Notes under the pieces: generated by a model | Told to the model about the DNA's origin: nothing | The model's input: the letters and a program-made list of their open reading frames with translations, nothing else | The model's database searches: none | Translations under genes and position numbers: made by a program | Shown here: one piece after another, positions 9,625-19,442 of the stretch | Layout: each line of letters opens with the position of its first letter | How positions within the stretch are numbered: position 1 is the first letter of the stretch | Assembly (NCBI GenBank): GCA_039519185.1 | Contig: CM076848.1 | Span: forward strand, 30,361,917-30,425,916 | Reading direction: 5' to 3' | DNA from: Astragalus membranaceus | Lineage: Eukaryota > Streptophyta > Magnoliopsida > Fabales > Fabaceae | Length of the DNA: 64,000 nucleotides

Positions 9625-11844
9625 CTACCAGAAGAAGTTACAAAGTTGAGATGGATTTTGTGAGTCTTCAAGATCATTTGATGGAGAGTGTGCATGTCTT
9701 CCTTCATATGTGGTTATCACCATCCTTGGATCCTCAGCCAAGCGCTCTACTCGTTTCTTTACTCGACAATTATCTTGGGTGCAACGGTAGTAGCTTCTAC
9801 ATATATAGATGGAAGTTGAAGTCAGAGATCGATGTGAAACGTACGTGAAAGATATATATGATGAAAATTAATTGAAAAAGAATTAAGAGAGATACTGATT
9901 AGATATATGTAAAAGTTAGAGTGTAAAGAAGATCAAAAGTAGATAATGAGAAATCATGCTAAATCCTCACTTTCTAAGCATTGTCATCATATCTGAAATT
10001 TTCAGGTTAAAACGGTCAAATAAAGACAAGTAAAAGTATTTATAAAAACATCTCCTGTGCTTGATTCAACACTAAACAACTCAATCCACACTACTACTCA
10101 CATGAGCCATGTGTGCTTTAATTCAACATTTTCGACAAGATCAAACATTAATCATGGATATACAGATATTTTCAAGAGATTATCACTACCATTTAAAACT
10201 CTATCTCCCAATATTTCATATTAAACCCCCCCTCCCCTCCTCTCTTACTTTTTTCCTCTATGGTTCAGATTTCACTAGACCAAAATGTGACTGAAGGGGA
10301 TCGATTCTCCTAAATCATCTACATAAATTTTTTAGAGAAATCTTTAGAAACATATATGTCAATGTACAAATTGGTGTTCTACAAGAAGTTCTATATATGT
10401 TCCACAAGAGACCTAGCCATCTATATATCATTTTTAAAGTATACCCCTCATTTTCCAGAATACAACATCATATTAATAAGAGAGATGTTTTCGTTTCAAA
10501 CTCGGTTGACATTATAGCTAATCTATATATCATATGTTCATGAGCATAAGGAGAAATTGTTCTATGCTCTAGTTAGAATTAATCAAAATTCCAATCATAG
10601 AGATGGGAATCACTTCCAGAGGTTTCAAGCACTTATACTATATAACACATCAACATTTGAAAGTCCTAATTAACTTTCAACATTAATTGACAAATTTAAA
10701 TCCTCTCCCTCACAAAAAAAAAAACCTCCTGTACATATCAACTATGATTTTTGAATACCTCAACATGCACTCATTCAACACCGATCATTTTCTCTTTATT
10801 TTTGTCTTTTTATTGCACTACTCATCTCTCTCTCTCTCTCTCTCTCAAAGTGTTGGAGGAGAGTATGAGTGTACAAAAAATAATTTTCTTCATATATTTT
10901 TCCCCAGAAGACAAAGTAACTTTCTAGCTTTAGTTTATACTTGATTGTATTCATGTATATTATATTATACGAACCAAAATCAAAACATTCCCAAAATCAA
11001 TGAGCCAAATATATCATTCTGATAAAAGTTGAAAACAATAATGAGAGAGAGGGGTCGAGTTCGACAGGTTTGAGGGGACGAGAGAGAGAGAGAGAGAGAA
11101 TATATGCTTTCAACTTTTGTTGAATCATGAGAAAGAGTTTAAATTTAAATTAATTGAGGAGAATGAATAATGAATACCTTGGATGCTGTGTGTTCTTTAC
11201 AACTTTCTGTCCGTACTTCCTCCACTTGTAACCATCATCCAACACATCCACATCGCTCATAGTCTTGAAGCAAAACCTAGGCTCTCTTACCTTCCTTCTT
11301 CCCTTTATTTTCTTCATCTTCATGCCAGAAACTCCTAGATGATGATGATGATGATTATGATTATGAGTATCATCTCCTCCACTTCTTTTATCCATCAATT
11401 CTCCCCATGCCCTAAATTGATCAACAATATATATACAACCACAACACAAGATATATAAGACCCTTACAAAGGCTAATTAATATTTACAAAATTTAATTAA
11501 GTGATTAACATGCATGGTGGGAGTGTGGAAATTAATTAATTTAAATTATCGTCTTACCATGAATCCACTCTGGATCTGTTCATGGAAAGCATGTTAGAAG
11601 ATAGATCTTCTCGTGGTTTTTGAACGGAAGTTGTTGAAAGTAGGGTTTCTGCAAAATTTGCAGCTTCAGGAGCTATTGCAGTAGTATTGAAGGGTTTCAA
11701 AAATTGATGGTGGTAATTAGCCAAAGGAGGTAAGGTGAGGTTTGCAGGGAAAGGAATGAAACCCATCTGCGTAGGGATCTGATCATTTTGCTCTTCAAAC
11801 ATGCTTTGGTTAACAATATTATTCGTTTGGGACGTTGTTGACAT
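9625..11844 (-). CDS. WRKY13: WRKY transcription factor, group IIc, WRKY13 orthologue (230 aa)
   Basis: Three exons join in phase on the minus strand: 11844-11558, 11411-11178 and 9796-9625, with GT-AG introns of 146 and 1381 bp. The start is the first ATG in the frame (11842-11844); the apparent earlier start is a GTG. The protein has a serine/asparagine-rich N-terminal region, a DSWAWG motif at the first exon junction, a histidine run (116-120), a basic stretch KMKKIKGRRKVREPRF, then WRKYGQK at 159-165. The zinc finger is C179-X4-C184-X23-H208-X-H210. The intron after the arginine of the HPR motif is the conserved WRKY-domain intron position. The C-terminus ends NFFW, as in Arabidopsis WRKY13. 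WRKY13 is a nuclear DNA-binding regulator that recognises W boxes and is linked to stem lignification and flowering time. All key residues are present, so the gene looks functional. Confidence 0.93.
10825..10846. repeat. (TC)n microsatellite
   Basis: A run of about 11 TC units lies inside WRKY13 intron 2. Confidence 0.9.
11081..11099. repeat. (GA)n microsatellite
   Basis: About nine GA units lie inside WRKY13 intron 2, complementary in sense to the TC run 240 bp away; the two could pair in the pre-mRNA. Confidence 0.9.
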
Positions 11845-14104
11845 GATCACTATTTCTTTAAGATAATCTTCTTCTCTTGCGTCTCCTTTCTCTCGAACAA
11901 AGGGTTTCTGTTGAACTTTGGCGTTGAGATTACACCATTAACTACAACTATATCTTATAACGTTGCTCAACCAACTTTCGCTTTTTGCTATCGCTTTTTT
12001 TTAATGACAATATATTAGCGTGAAAGAAGAAATATATAATCCAACATTCCAACCCAAATAATATACTCTATGCCGTCTCAATACAGTTTTATATTTATCG
12101 AATAACTGATATCTTGATATCCTGTATATATATAGACCATCCTATACATTAGTTAATTCGATGAACCTAAAACTTTTATACTTGGAGACTAGAGGTAGTA
12201 CTACTTATAGAGTGTGTAATGTCTTTAGTGTGAAGATGTGGGAGTGGATTCTCTCCATGGAAAATTCGATGGACACTCTCTTTGGTGTCAAATCTCAACC
12301 ATTCAATAGTATATTTCCTTCATTTTTTCACATGTTAAAGTATTTCTTTAACTTTTTTATCAATGTTTGAGATTCCACATGACCATAATAATTAGGTCTC
12401 TGCATTTACGCGCAGAAGATATATGCCCGATTTACACCATAAAATAATATTACCAAGGAAGATCTAAATCTGTGGACGCAGACACAACCGACGCCCCCTA
12501 AAAACGTGAAACCCCTTTTGAGTATTTTGGAGCACTTATTTTCGGTTTTTAAGCTATAGTGTAATGAGTCGGTCCATATTATTAGTAATATGCTTGCTTA
12601 TAAAAAATAGTAACATATTAAAGCTTAATTTTGTCTCTACACGGACATACATAGAATTGTGAGGTCTCGAATTCAAATCCAGTGATGATATTCAACCTAA
12701 CAATATCATCATTTGTCAGTTGAGCTAGACCTTATGGATTGCATATTAAAAAACACTTAATTTCTACAATTTCTTTCACAAATCATATAGAGTAACACTT
12801 ACTAGCCTTTTTTTAACAGATCAAATAAGGAAAATAAATAATTGGGTTGCATATTAAAAAGCTTGAAAAAATAAGGATATTCCAAGCTTGCTTCAAATAA
12901 TAATGGTACCTTTAGTGGTAAGTGGAATTTCACTGTAGCAGGTAATTAAGTCAACAATACAAGACAAACAGTTCATATAAGAGATTGCTCTCTTTCTCTC
13001 TTTGCCCTAACATATCTATGAAACCTTCATTTCATGCAAGCCCCGTCACTGTGGATAATAATTATAATATGGGCAAAAGCAAAACCTGTTGAGTGCACAA
13101 TAATAGAACAAGAGACACATAATCTAATATGAGTGAAAATTATCATTTCACCACTTCACCATTGATTCAATCAAAATAAAAGTGAAAAGGGAGCGGGGTA
13201 ATTCTCACTTTTGTAGGGTTTCTTTTATATCATCTCATAAAAAATGATCTCTTTTGGGGCACAATATATAAAGTAAAAATATATCACAGAACAATGATGA
13301 TAAATCTTTGGTGCATATCTATCATACCCTCTGTGCATCTGCTGGGAAGATATCATTATGATGGGTGAATGAGGCTCTATTTGACTTTTTGCAGCAAAAA
13401 AGCTTATTGCCTTTTCACATGCCTTTTGTTATTTAACTTCCCAAAACTCGAGCTAACCCACATACACCTACCGGCTACCCCTTTTTCCTTCAAAATTCAA
13501 AATCACCAACCTTATAATATTGTTATCATCTCTTAAATTATTTGCATAACACTATATTCATAATTATGTTTTCTTTTTGTACTTATCTAGTTGGTTAACT
13601 AAGTTAAATGAGTAACTTCATTTGTAAAAAAGTAGTGTTGAGTGATAATTTCTTCTATGAAAGAGGGAATATACGGTTCTTTCGGTCATTAGCTTTATTT
13701 CAACTAAATAAATTATGGCGTAAATTATATTTTAATTATATATTGAATAAAAACCAAAAAGATTTTTAGACCAAGCTTGACTTTTAGCAAGTAAAATAGT
13801 TGAGTTCACTTAAAAATGCATAAAAAAATATCGAACCTAGCCAATGGGCAAACTGGATTGGACCAATTGACCCAACTATTTTCGGACAAAACATTTGCCT
13901 AGCCAAGCCTAAATTGCGGGCTAACCATGCTTAACTAAAACTGACATTAATTAGGATGTCAATTTGACTCATATTCATTAGATACTTGAAAAATTGCCAA
14001 CGAATAAGGATGAGTTTATTACTCGTAAAATGGATACAAGCTCAGGTACATGGGATTAGTTGTGATACTCTCTAACTCGGATTAGTTTAGTTGTAATACT
14101 TTTC
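11845..14104. other. Upstream region of WRKY13 and AT-rich intergenic DNA
   Basis: No further gene is visible. The first few hundred bases should hold the WRKY13 promoter, which reads leftward. The rest is AT-rich and includes the SINE candidate at 12640-12735. Confidence 0.6.
12640..12735 (-). mobile_element. Candidate tRNA-derived SINE head
   Basis: Read on the minus strand there is an A-box-like segment (tctagctcaactga) followed about 40 bp later by a B-box-like segment (gatttgaattcgagacc), the spacing of a tRNA-type pol III promoter. The match to the B box is imperfect, so this is a diverged SINE or a chance resemblance. Confidence 0.35.
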
Positions 14105-14352
14105 CTCAAGTTAGAAGCATAAATTAAACGAGAAAATTTACAATGAGAAAGTGCTTTAGCAAAAATGTCAGTTAGTTGTTGATGAGTAGGCAAATGAATA
14201 AGTTAGAGGAGACCCAAAGCTACATGTTGTCTGAAGAAATGACAATCTATGTAGTGTTTGGATCTTCCATTTGAAGTGGGACTTTCTGCTAATTGGATAC
14301 CTGGTTTATTATCACACATGACCATAATCTGAGTAGCTGTTGCTGCCAAAAA
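14105..14352 (-). pseudogene. Copia-type RNase H remnant
   Basis: Translated on the minus strand, the stretch reads MVMCDNKPGIQLAESP, then NGRSKHYIDCHFFRQHV, then LPTHQQLTDIFAKALS, interrupted by a stop. This is the classic end of Copia RT/RNase H (CDN..A..LA, SKHI...H, QLADIFTK). No LTRs were found next to it, so it is a fragment of an old element. Confidence 0.8.
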
Positions 14353-15323
14353 GTAGTTCATTTATGAGGAAACAACTTTTTACATAAAATAAATAATTCA
14401 CATTTTTCTATACAGAGAGATAAAAGGCTAAATAGTAAATTAGACAACCTTTTTTAAAGAATCTAACCTCTTAATCATTTTCCTAAAGGATGTGTCAAAA
14501 CCTTAAACTGCAATACATGGCCACAATAATTTTTTTAAAATTCTAATAAACATATAAATACACATTCCCTACCCATATATTTCTCGAAATGCTAATTCTG
14601 CCGTTGAAACAAACACCCCCTAAGTCATGTACAAGTTCCCATAGCTTACGAGACTTCACACATCTTTTGTCAATTGTAGTTAGAATACCCAGTCTAGAAG
14701 GTGATTATTTTCCTCCTTAATTGATTGATATCTCTATCTAATAGTATCTGGAATAAGGGAATTGTACGTGAATTAGTATTTTGCTGGCGTAAGGCTAACG
14801 TGCCAATGACGTCATAATGGTTACGTACTGCGAGAATAATATGATTAACATCTTGCATTATTTCCGTTCAAGTAAGTTGATGTTACGTAAGACACACCCG
14901 TGTATATTGTTTTATACTGGCTATAGTATTATTTAAATAACATATGGATTTTAAATTATCACGCTTTTTCCTTTTTTGGGTTTTTTAAGTCCTAAGTAAG
15001 TTGATGTTTAAAAAAGTCCTAAGTAAGTTGGAGAAAGGACATGCAGTGGCGAACATGAATCATTTCTTTTTTGCCACTGCTATAGGTGGTCATTATGGCA
15101 TTCGAACTACCACAATTTAATCCACATTCCTGATTAACCTTTTACTTTTGTTCTTTCTCCTCAATCTTCTATGCAGAAATTTTACCACGTACTCTGATGT
15201 AGTTTCATTCACATGAAACAAGAGATAATTATGATCGAATTTTTATCTACAAACTATAACACAAACTATGAAAGAAAAGAAGTTAAACTCGCATAAACAA
15301 ATCGAAGAAAATATAAAAATGGA
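14353..15323. other. AT-rich spacer to the left of CACTA element 1
   Basis: Nothing coding is supported here. Two near-identical short segments (cctaagtaagttg) occur around 14990-15030. Confidence 0.5.
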
Positions 15324-15639
15324 CACTAGTAGAAAAAATATTTTTTATAACTGCTATTCATATCGGTTAAAAACGGTTTGATGTTAAAAGTACGGAGTGG
15401 CATTTTTGTAATTAAAATTACATTTTTTATATCGGTTGCCACGGGAACCGATATAGAAAGTGCAAAAACCATCTTTCATATCGGTTCCCTTGCATAACCG
15501 TTATAGGAAGTGAAAAAAAATTAGGCTTCCATAACGGCGCAAAAACCACCCGTTATAGAAACTAAAAAATTAGGCTTTCTCATTCCCTTTCTCATTCACG
15601 CATACACAGAACCCACCCACGCATACGCAGAGCCCTCCA

Positions 15640-15885
15640 TTCTCTCTCTCGCAGAACCCTAATCAACCAAAATGCCCAACCCTCCTTGTCTTCTTCTTCG
15701 TCCTCTCTCCCTTACCCTCTCTCGCAGAACCCTCTTTGGCGACCCATCCTCTTCCTGCGGCGACGAACCATCCTCTTCCTGCGGCGACGAACCATCCTCT
15801 TCGCGTTGCTACTCATCCGCTCTGTTACTCGCATCATTGAACCTCCGTCGTACGGACATCGTTGTTGTTTGTTTTGAGGTAAGGT
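15640..15885 (+). other. CT-rich leader of CACTA 1, possible non-coding first exon
   Basis: Just inside the left subterminal repeats lies a CT-rich, exon-like segment with two direct copies of a cgacgaaccatcctcttcctg-like unit (about 15750-15800), ending at a good splice donor (gag followed by GTAAGG near 15880). Its position suggests the 5' part of a captured or element transcript. A short ORF from 15672 crosses it, but no homology is recognisable. Confidence 0.4.
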
Positions 15886-16053
15886 TCTTAACTTTTCCTA
15901 TTTCTTCGATTCTGATTTATATACTGAGATTTGTGCGTCTTCATTCTCACGCCCTAGATCTGTTTTCTCTCACATTTTTGTCTTCATTCTCACGCCCTAG
16001 ATCTCCCTCTTCGCTCTCACGCCCTAGATTTGTTAATTATGCTGATGTTGTAG

Positions 16054-16322
16054 GGAAATCAACATAACCCTGAACAACAGAACGCTCAGGAGGATGCAAA
16101 GAGGTTAGTTTAGGACTATAGATTTCTTCTATTAGTCCCAGTTGCATAGATTTAATTTAAACACTTATTGATCTATTTATCTTTCAATGCTCAGATATTT
16201 TGTTTCTTGGACTAACAACAACTTTTAAATATTTGAATGGAATACCAACTAATTTAGGGAGGCAGAGGAAAGAAGACAAATGATGCTTAGTCAGATATTG
16301 TCTCCTGAAGCACGGGAAAGAC
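16054..16322 (+). pseudogene. Captured PDCD5-like (TFAR19 family) gene fragment
   Basis: Two exons with correct splice sites (16054-16103 and 16258-16322) encode NQHNPEQQNAQEDAK joined to REAEERRQMMLSQILSPEAR. This matches the conserved start of the plant PDCD5 (programmed cell death 5) DNA-binding protein. The remainder of the gene, including the C-terminal helical bundle, is missing. The intron is retained, so capture was at DNA level and not by retrotransposition. Confidence 0.85.
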
Positions 16323-16467
16323 GTAAGTATATACCTTATTTTTTCCTAATTATTTCACTTTTTATCTATTGCAGTGCCCTTGTTCTTCCCTTAAAACTTA
16401 GTTTGCTTAGCGATTGTCTTAAAATTAAGTTGGTTGTTTCTTTTGCTGTACCACTACTACCTGCAGG

Positions 16468-16553
16468 ATTGTGCAATTTCTGTGACTGACAGATTGTGCA
16501 ATTTTTGTGACTGACAGATTGTGCAATTTTTGTGCCATTTTTGTGACTGACAG
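16468..16553 (+). repeat. Three tandem 25-bp units, each ending in a splice-acceptor-like gactgacag
   Basis: Units at 16468-16492 and 16493-16517 are nearly identical (attgtgcaattt...gactgacag); the third (16518-16553) has an internal 11-bp duplication. The last unit provides the acceptor of the primase fragment. Confidence 0.85.
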
Positions 16554-17077
16554 CTTGAAAACTCCATCAAAGAAAAATGCCCTTTTAAGATAGACATTAG
16601 ACCTGTCTACACCGTTGATGTAAATTCTCCTCTTTCTGCCCATAATTCTTTGTTACTATGCTTCAATTTTGTTATAATGTTGTTGTGACTAGAAGCAATG
16701 ATGCAGTATTGTGAATTTTGCTAATATCATGTGTTTGTTTTCCTCTTTTATCTACTTATTTTCCTCTAATGTAATCCTTTTATGTGGTTCAGCCTGCAAA
16801 AAGACATGCCTATGCACAAAGTGATAATAATGTATTTGCTCCGGTTGAGAGGGAGTTGATTTTTGATATAGTAAGATTTTGACTTAGGTATCTAAGCTAA
16901 ACCTTTAGTTACTGTGATTTACTTTACATTTGTTACATTACTTTTTTCTTTTTGGGATTCTGTAGGATATATCAGATTACGATGATGTCATATACTGCTA
17001 CACCGGTGCTGATGTTTGCCTGGAATGCTGGCCATTGATGACTATAGCCATCAAAGTGATTGATACTGCCTTAAGAG
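16554..17077 (+). pseudogene. Captured DNA primase small subunit (PRIM1) fragment
   Basis: Three exon pieces with GT-AG flanks encode parts of the catalytic primase subunit. They begin at 16554 (ENSIKEKCPFKIDI), at 16793-16871 (KRHAYAQ, then VERELIFDI) and at 16966-17077 (DISDYDDVIYC, then ADVCLECWPLMTIAIKVID). The acidic ELIFDIDxxDYDD block and the cysteine/tryptophan motif are characteristic of eukaryotic primase. The first and last thirds of the gene are absent, so no functional primase can come from it. Confidence 0.88.
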
Positions 17078-17747
17078 GTAATGATTAATTTGTATCTTAT
17101 ATGATATTGGATAGATGATGCAATTGCTTGTCATTTATGGTGTGCATTGAACAGAAAACTTAGTTTTTTAAATAATAAGATAGTGCCACTTCGATAAGTT
17201 GGTGGTGTATTGAGTATACCTACTAAAGCCTCAAAGTAAGCTCCAAATCAGTAGTAAGCTCCAAATCAGTAGTTGGCTAAGTTAGTTAGTAGTTAGTTGT
17301 GTTAGTCAATTTTGTTATAATCCTTTTTTTCGGTTGTCAATAGCAAATGAGCTTGGTTAAGTTAGTTAATTAATTAAAATTGATTGTTCCGCTGATAATA
17401 TGGTGAGTTGTAGTATCTGGCACCTCCAGAGAGATGGTTTGATCATTGATGGTGTTGTTGGGGAGGGATTGAAACTTCTATTTCCTTTTCATTCTTTTTG
17501 ATCTTCAGCTCACAGATGCTTATCTTATATTAAGATAGTCAAATACTTTTTGAAGGATATAAAACATCCAACTTGCCGTTAAATTATATTTACTAACTTT
17601 TTAAGAGGTCACATTGTACCTATTTGGACGGATATAGAACATCCTACTTTCTAAGTCTGCAATAGTTTCCACTCATTCATCTTATAAACTTGCAGGGAAA
17701 ATGTAGGCAAATTGGTTAGCTAAGCCCCTTACATTTTTTTCTTTCAG

Positions 17748-19040
17748 AATTTTTTGTATGCTTCAAAGGATGAAACTTCTGAGTTAAAAGCTATAGACTT
17801 TGGGTTATCAGATTTTGTCAAACTAGGTTTTTCTTCATAAATCCTTACTATGTATTGGTAATTCAGTATTAGTATCTTTTACCTCGTTTAAGTTCATCGG
17901 TATTCTTAATTTTTTTATCATGTGATACAGATGAAAGGCTTAATGACATTGTTGGAAGTGCATATTATGTTGCTCCTGAAGTTCTCCATAGATCTTACAC
18001 CACAGAGGCTGATGTGTGGAGTATAGGTGTGATAGCATATATTCTAATATGTGGTAGTTGTCCCTTTTGGGCTCGAACAGAGTCTGATATTTTCAGGGCA
18101 GTTTTGAAAGCTGATCCAAGCTTCGATGAAGCTCCTTGGCCATTGTTAACTTCAGAGGCAAGAGATTTTGGAAAACGCCTCCTGAATAAGGACCCGCGGA
18201 AGCGAATATCTGCCGCTCAAGCTCTAAGTAAGTTTACTCGTTACTTCTTATATCAACAAGGTTCTAATACGACACTTTTTGAGATAACAACGATAATCTT
18301 GTGCTTGCATTGCGTAAGGCTGCCTTAAGGGTGTGTATATTTATTACTAAAAGAAAAGTTGAACCAATTTTCTCGTGCTGCTTAGCTCCCATATTTATGA
18401 ATGCTGCAATTGAATTTGAAGTTCTAGCGCCAATTGAAAACTTACTAAATACAAATAGAATATATAGTTTGCACTTAAAATTACCTTTTTGGTTTTAATT
18501 GTATTACTTAATTTATGTTATCTTTTTGGCAGGCCTTGTCAAAGACATTGACTGCTGATGAACTCTATTATCTGAGAGAGCAATTTGCACTGTTGGAACC
18601 AAGCAAAAATAACAGCATATCCTTAGAGAATATTAGCAAGGTTGGTTGTCGTATCATATCAACTTGCGAGAAATTTACTGTTTTATCAGAATCGATAGGT
18701 TTTTCTTATTCATATTTTATGTGCAGGCCTTGAAGAAATATGCTACAGATGCGATGAAAGAGTCTCGCATTACTGACTTTCTTTCCTCTGTAATAACACA
18801 TTGTTCTGTTACTTAGATTCCCCTCAGTTTGTCTGGTTGCTCTCTCATATGTTCCTTTTGTTTCCCTTTTGGTCTCAGCTGAATTCATTACAATATAGAA
18901 GGATGGACTTTGAGGAATTTTGTGCAGCTGCATTGAGTGTGCATCAACTTGAAGCTCTTGATCGTTGGGAACAACATGCACGCTGTGCGTATGAACTTTT
19001 TGAGAAAGATGGAAATAGGGCTATTGTTATTGAAGAACAA
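17748..19040 (+). pseudogene. Captured CDPK-related kinase (CRK) fragment
   Basis: Exon pieces retain splice sites: 17748-17826 (AIDFGLSDF, the DFG loop), 17931-18227 (GSAYYVAPEVLHRSY to RKRISAAQAL, kinase subdomains VIII-XI), a remnant around 18303-18330, 18533-18640, 18727-18789 and 18879-19040 (RRMDFEEFCAAALSVHQLEA, degenerate EF-hand region). This order is diagnostic of plant CRKs. Missing are the ATP-binding lobe, the HRDLKPEN catalytic loop and an exon between the kinase and regulatory region, so it is a pseudogene. Introns are kept, as for the other two captured genes. Confidence 0.9.
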
Positions 19041-19442
19041 GTTAAAAGCACTTCTGTCATAGTAATTGTTTGTTACTATTCATAAGTATATGGCTAATGA
19101 CTGTCATGTTTTTTCTTAGATGAATCGATTAATCCACATAAGTATATCCTAAGTTTTCTCCTTGGATGAATCGATTAATCCAAACAAAGCTACAAAGCTA
19201 TAAAGTTTTCCCTACAGAAGGATCTAGAGTTGATGGAAGACAACCTCACTTTTTTTTTTAAAAAAAAAAAAGACTTTTCATATCGGTTCTAGGGGCGACC
19301 GATATAAAAACAACTTTTCATAATGGTTCAGGAACCGATATGAAATGTCCCTATTTTTTATATCTCCTTTTTCTGCATCGGTTCGGGAACCGATATGAAA
19401 TGTCAATTTTATCCGATATAAAAAGCCTTTTTTCCATTAGTG

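Larger units (their letters stand above)
9797..11177 (-). other. Second intron of WRKY13 (1381 bp)
   Basis: The intron splits the WRKY domain. It is AT-rich and contains a TC microsatellite (10825-10846) and a GA microsatellite (11081-11099). No coding sequence is credible inside it. Confidence 0.85.
15324..19442 (+). mobile_element. Non-autonomous CACTA (En/Spm) transposon 1 carrying three captured host genes
   Basis: The ends are CACTAGTAGAAAAAA (15324) and its inverted partner finishing in CCATTAGTG (19442). The element is flanked by the 3-bp duplication GGA at 15321-15323 and 19443-19445. Both ends hold clusters of atatcggttcc / ggaaccgatat motifs in direct and inverted orientation (15357-15560 and 19275-19430), which fit the subterminal repeats bound by CACTA transposases. 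No transposase ORF is present. The interior consists of exon and intron pieces of PDCD5, DNA primase small subunit and a CDPK-related kinase, all in the same orientation. Length is 4119 bp. Confidence 0.92.
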
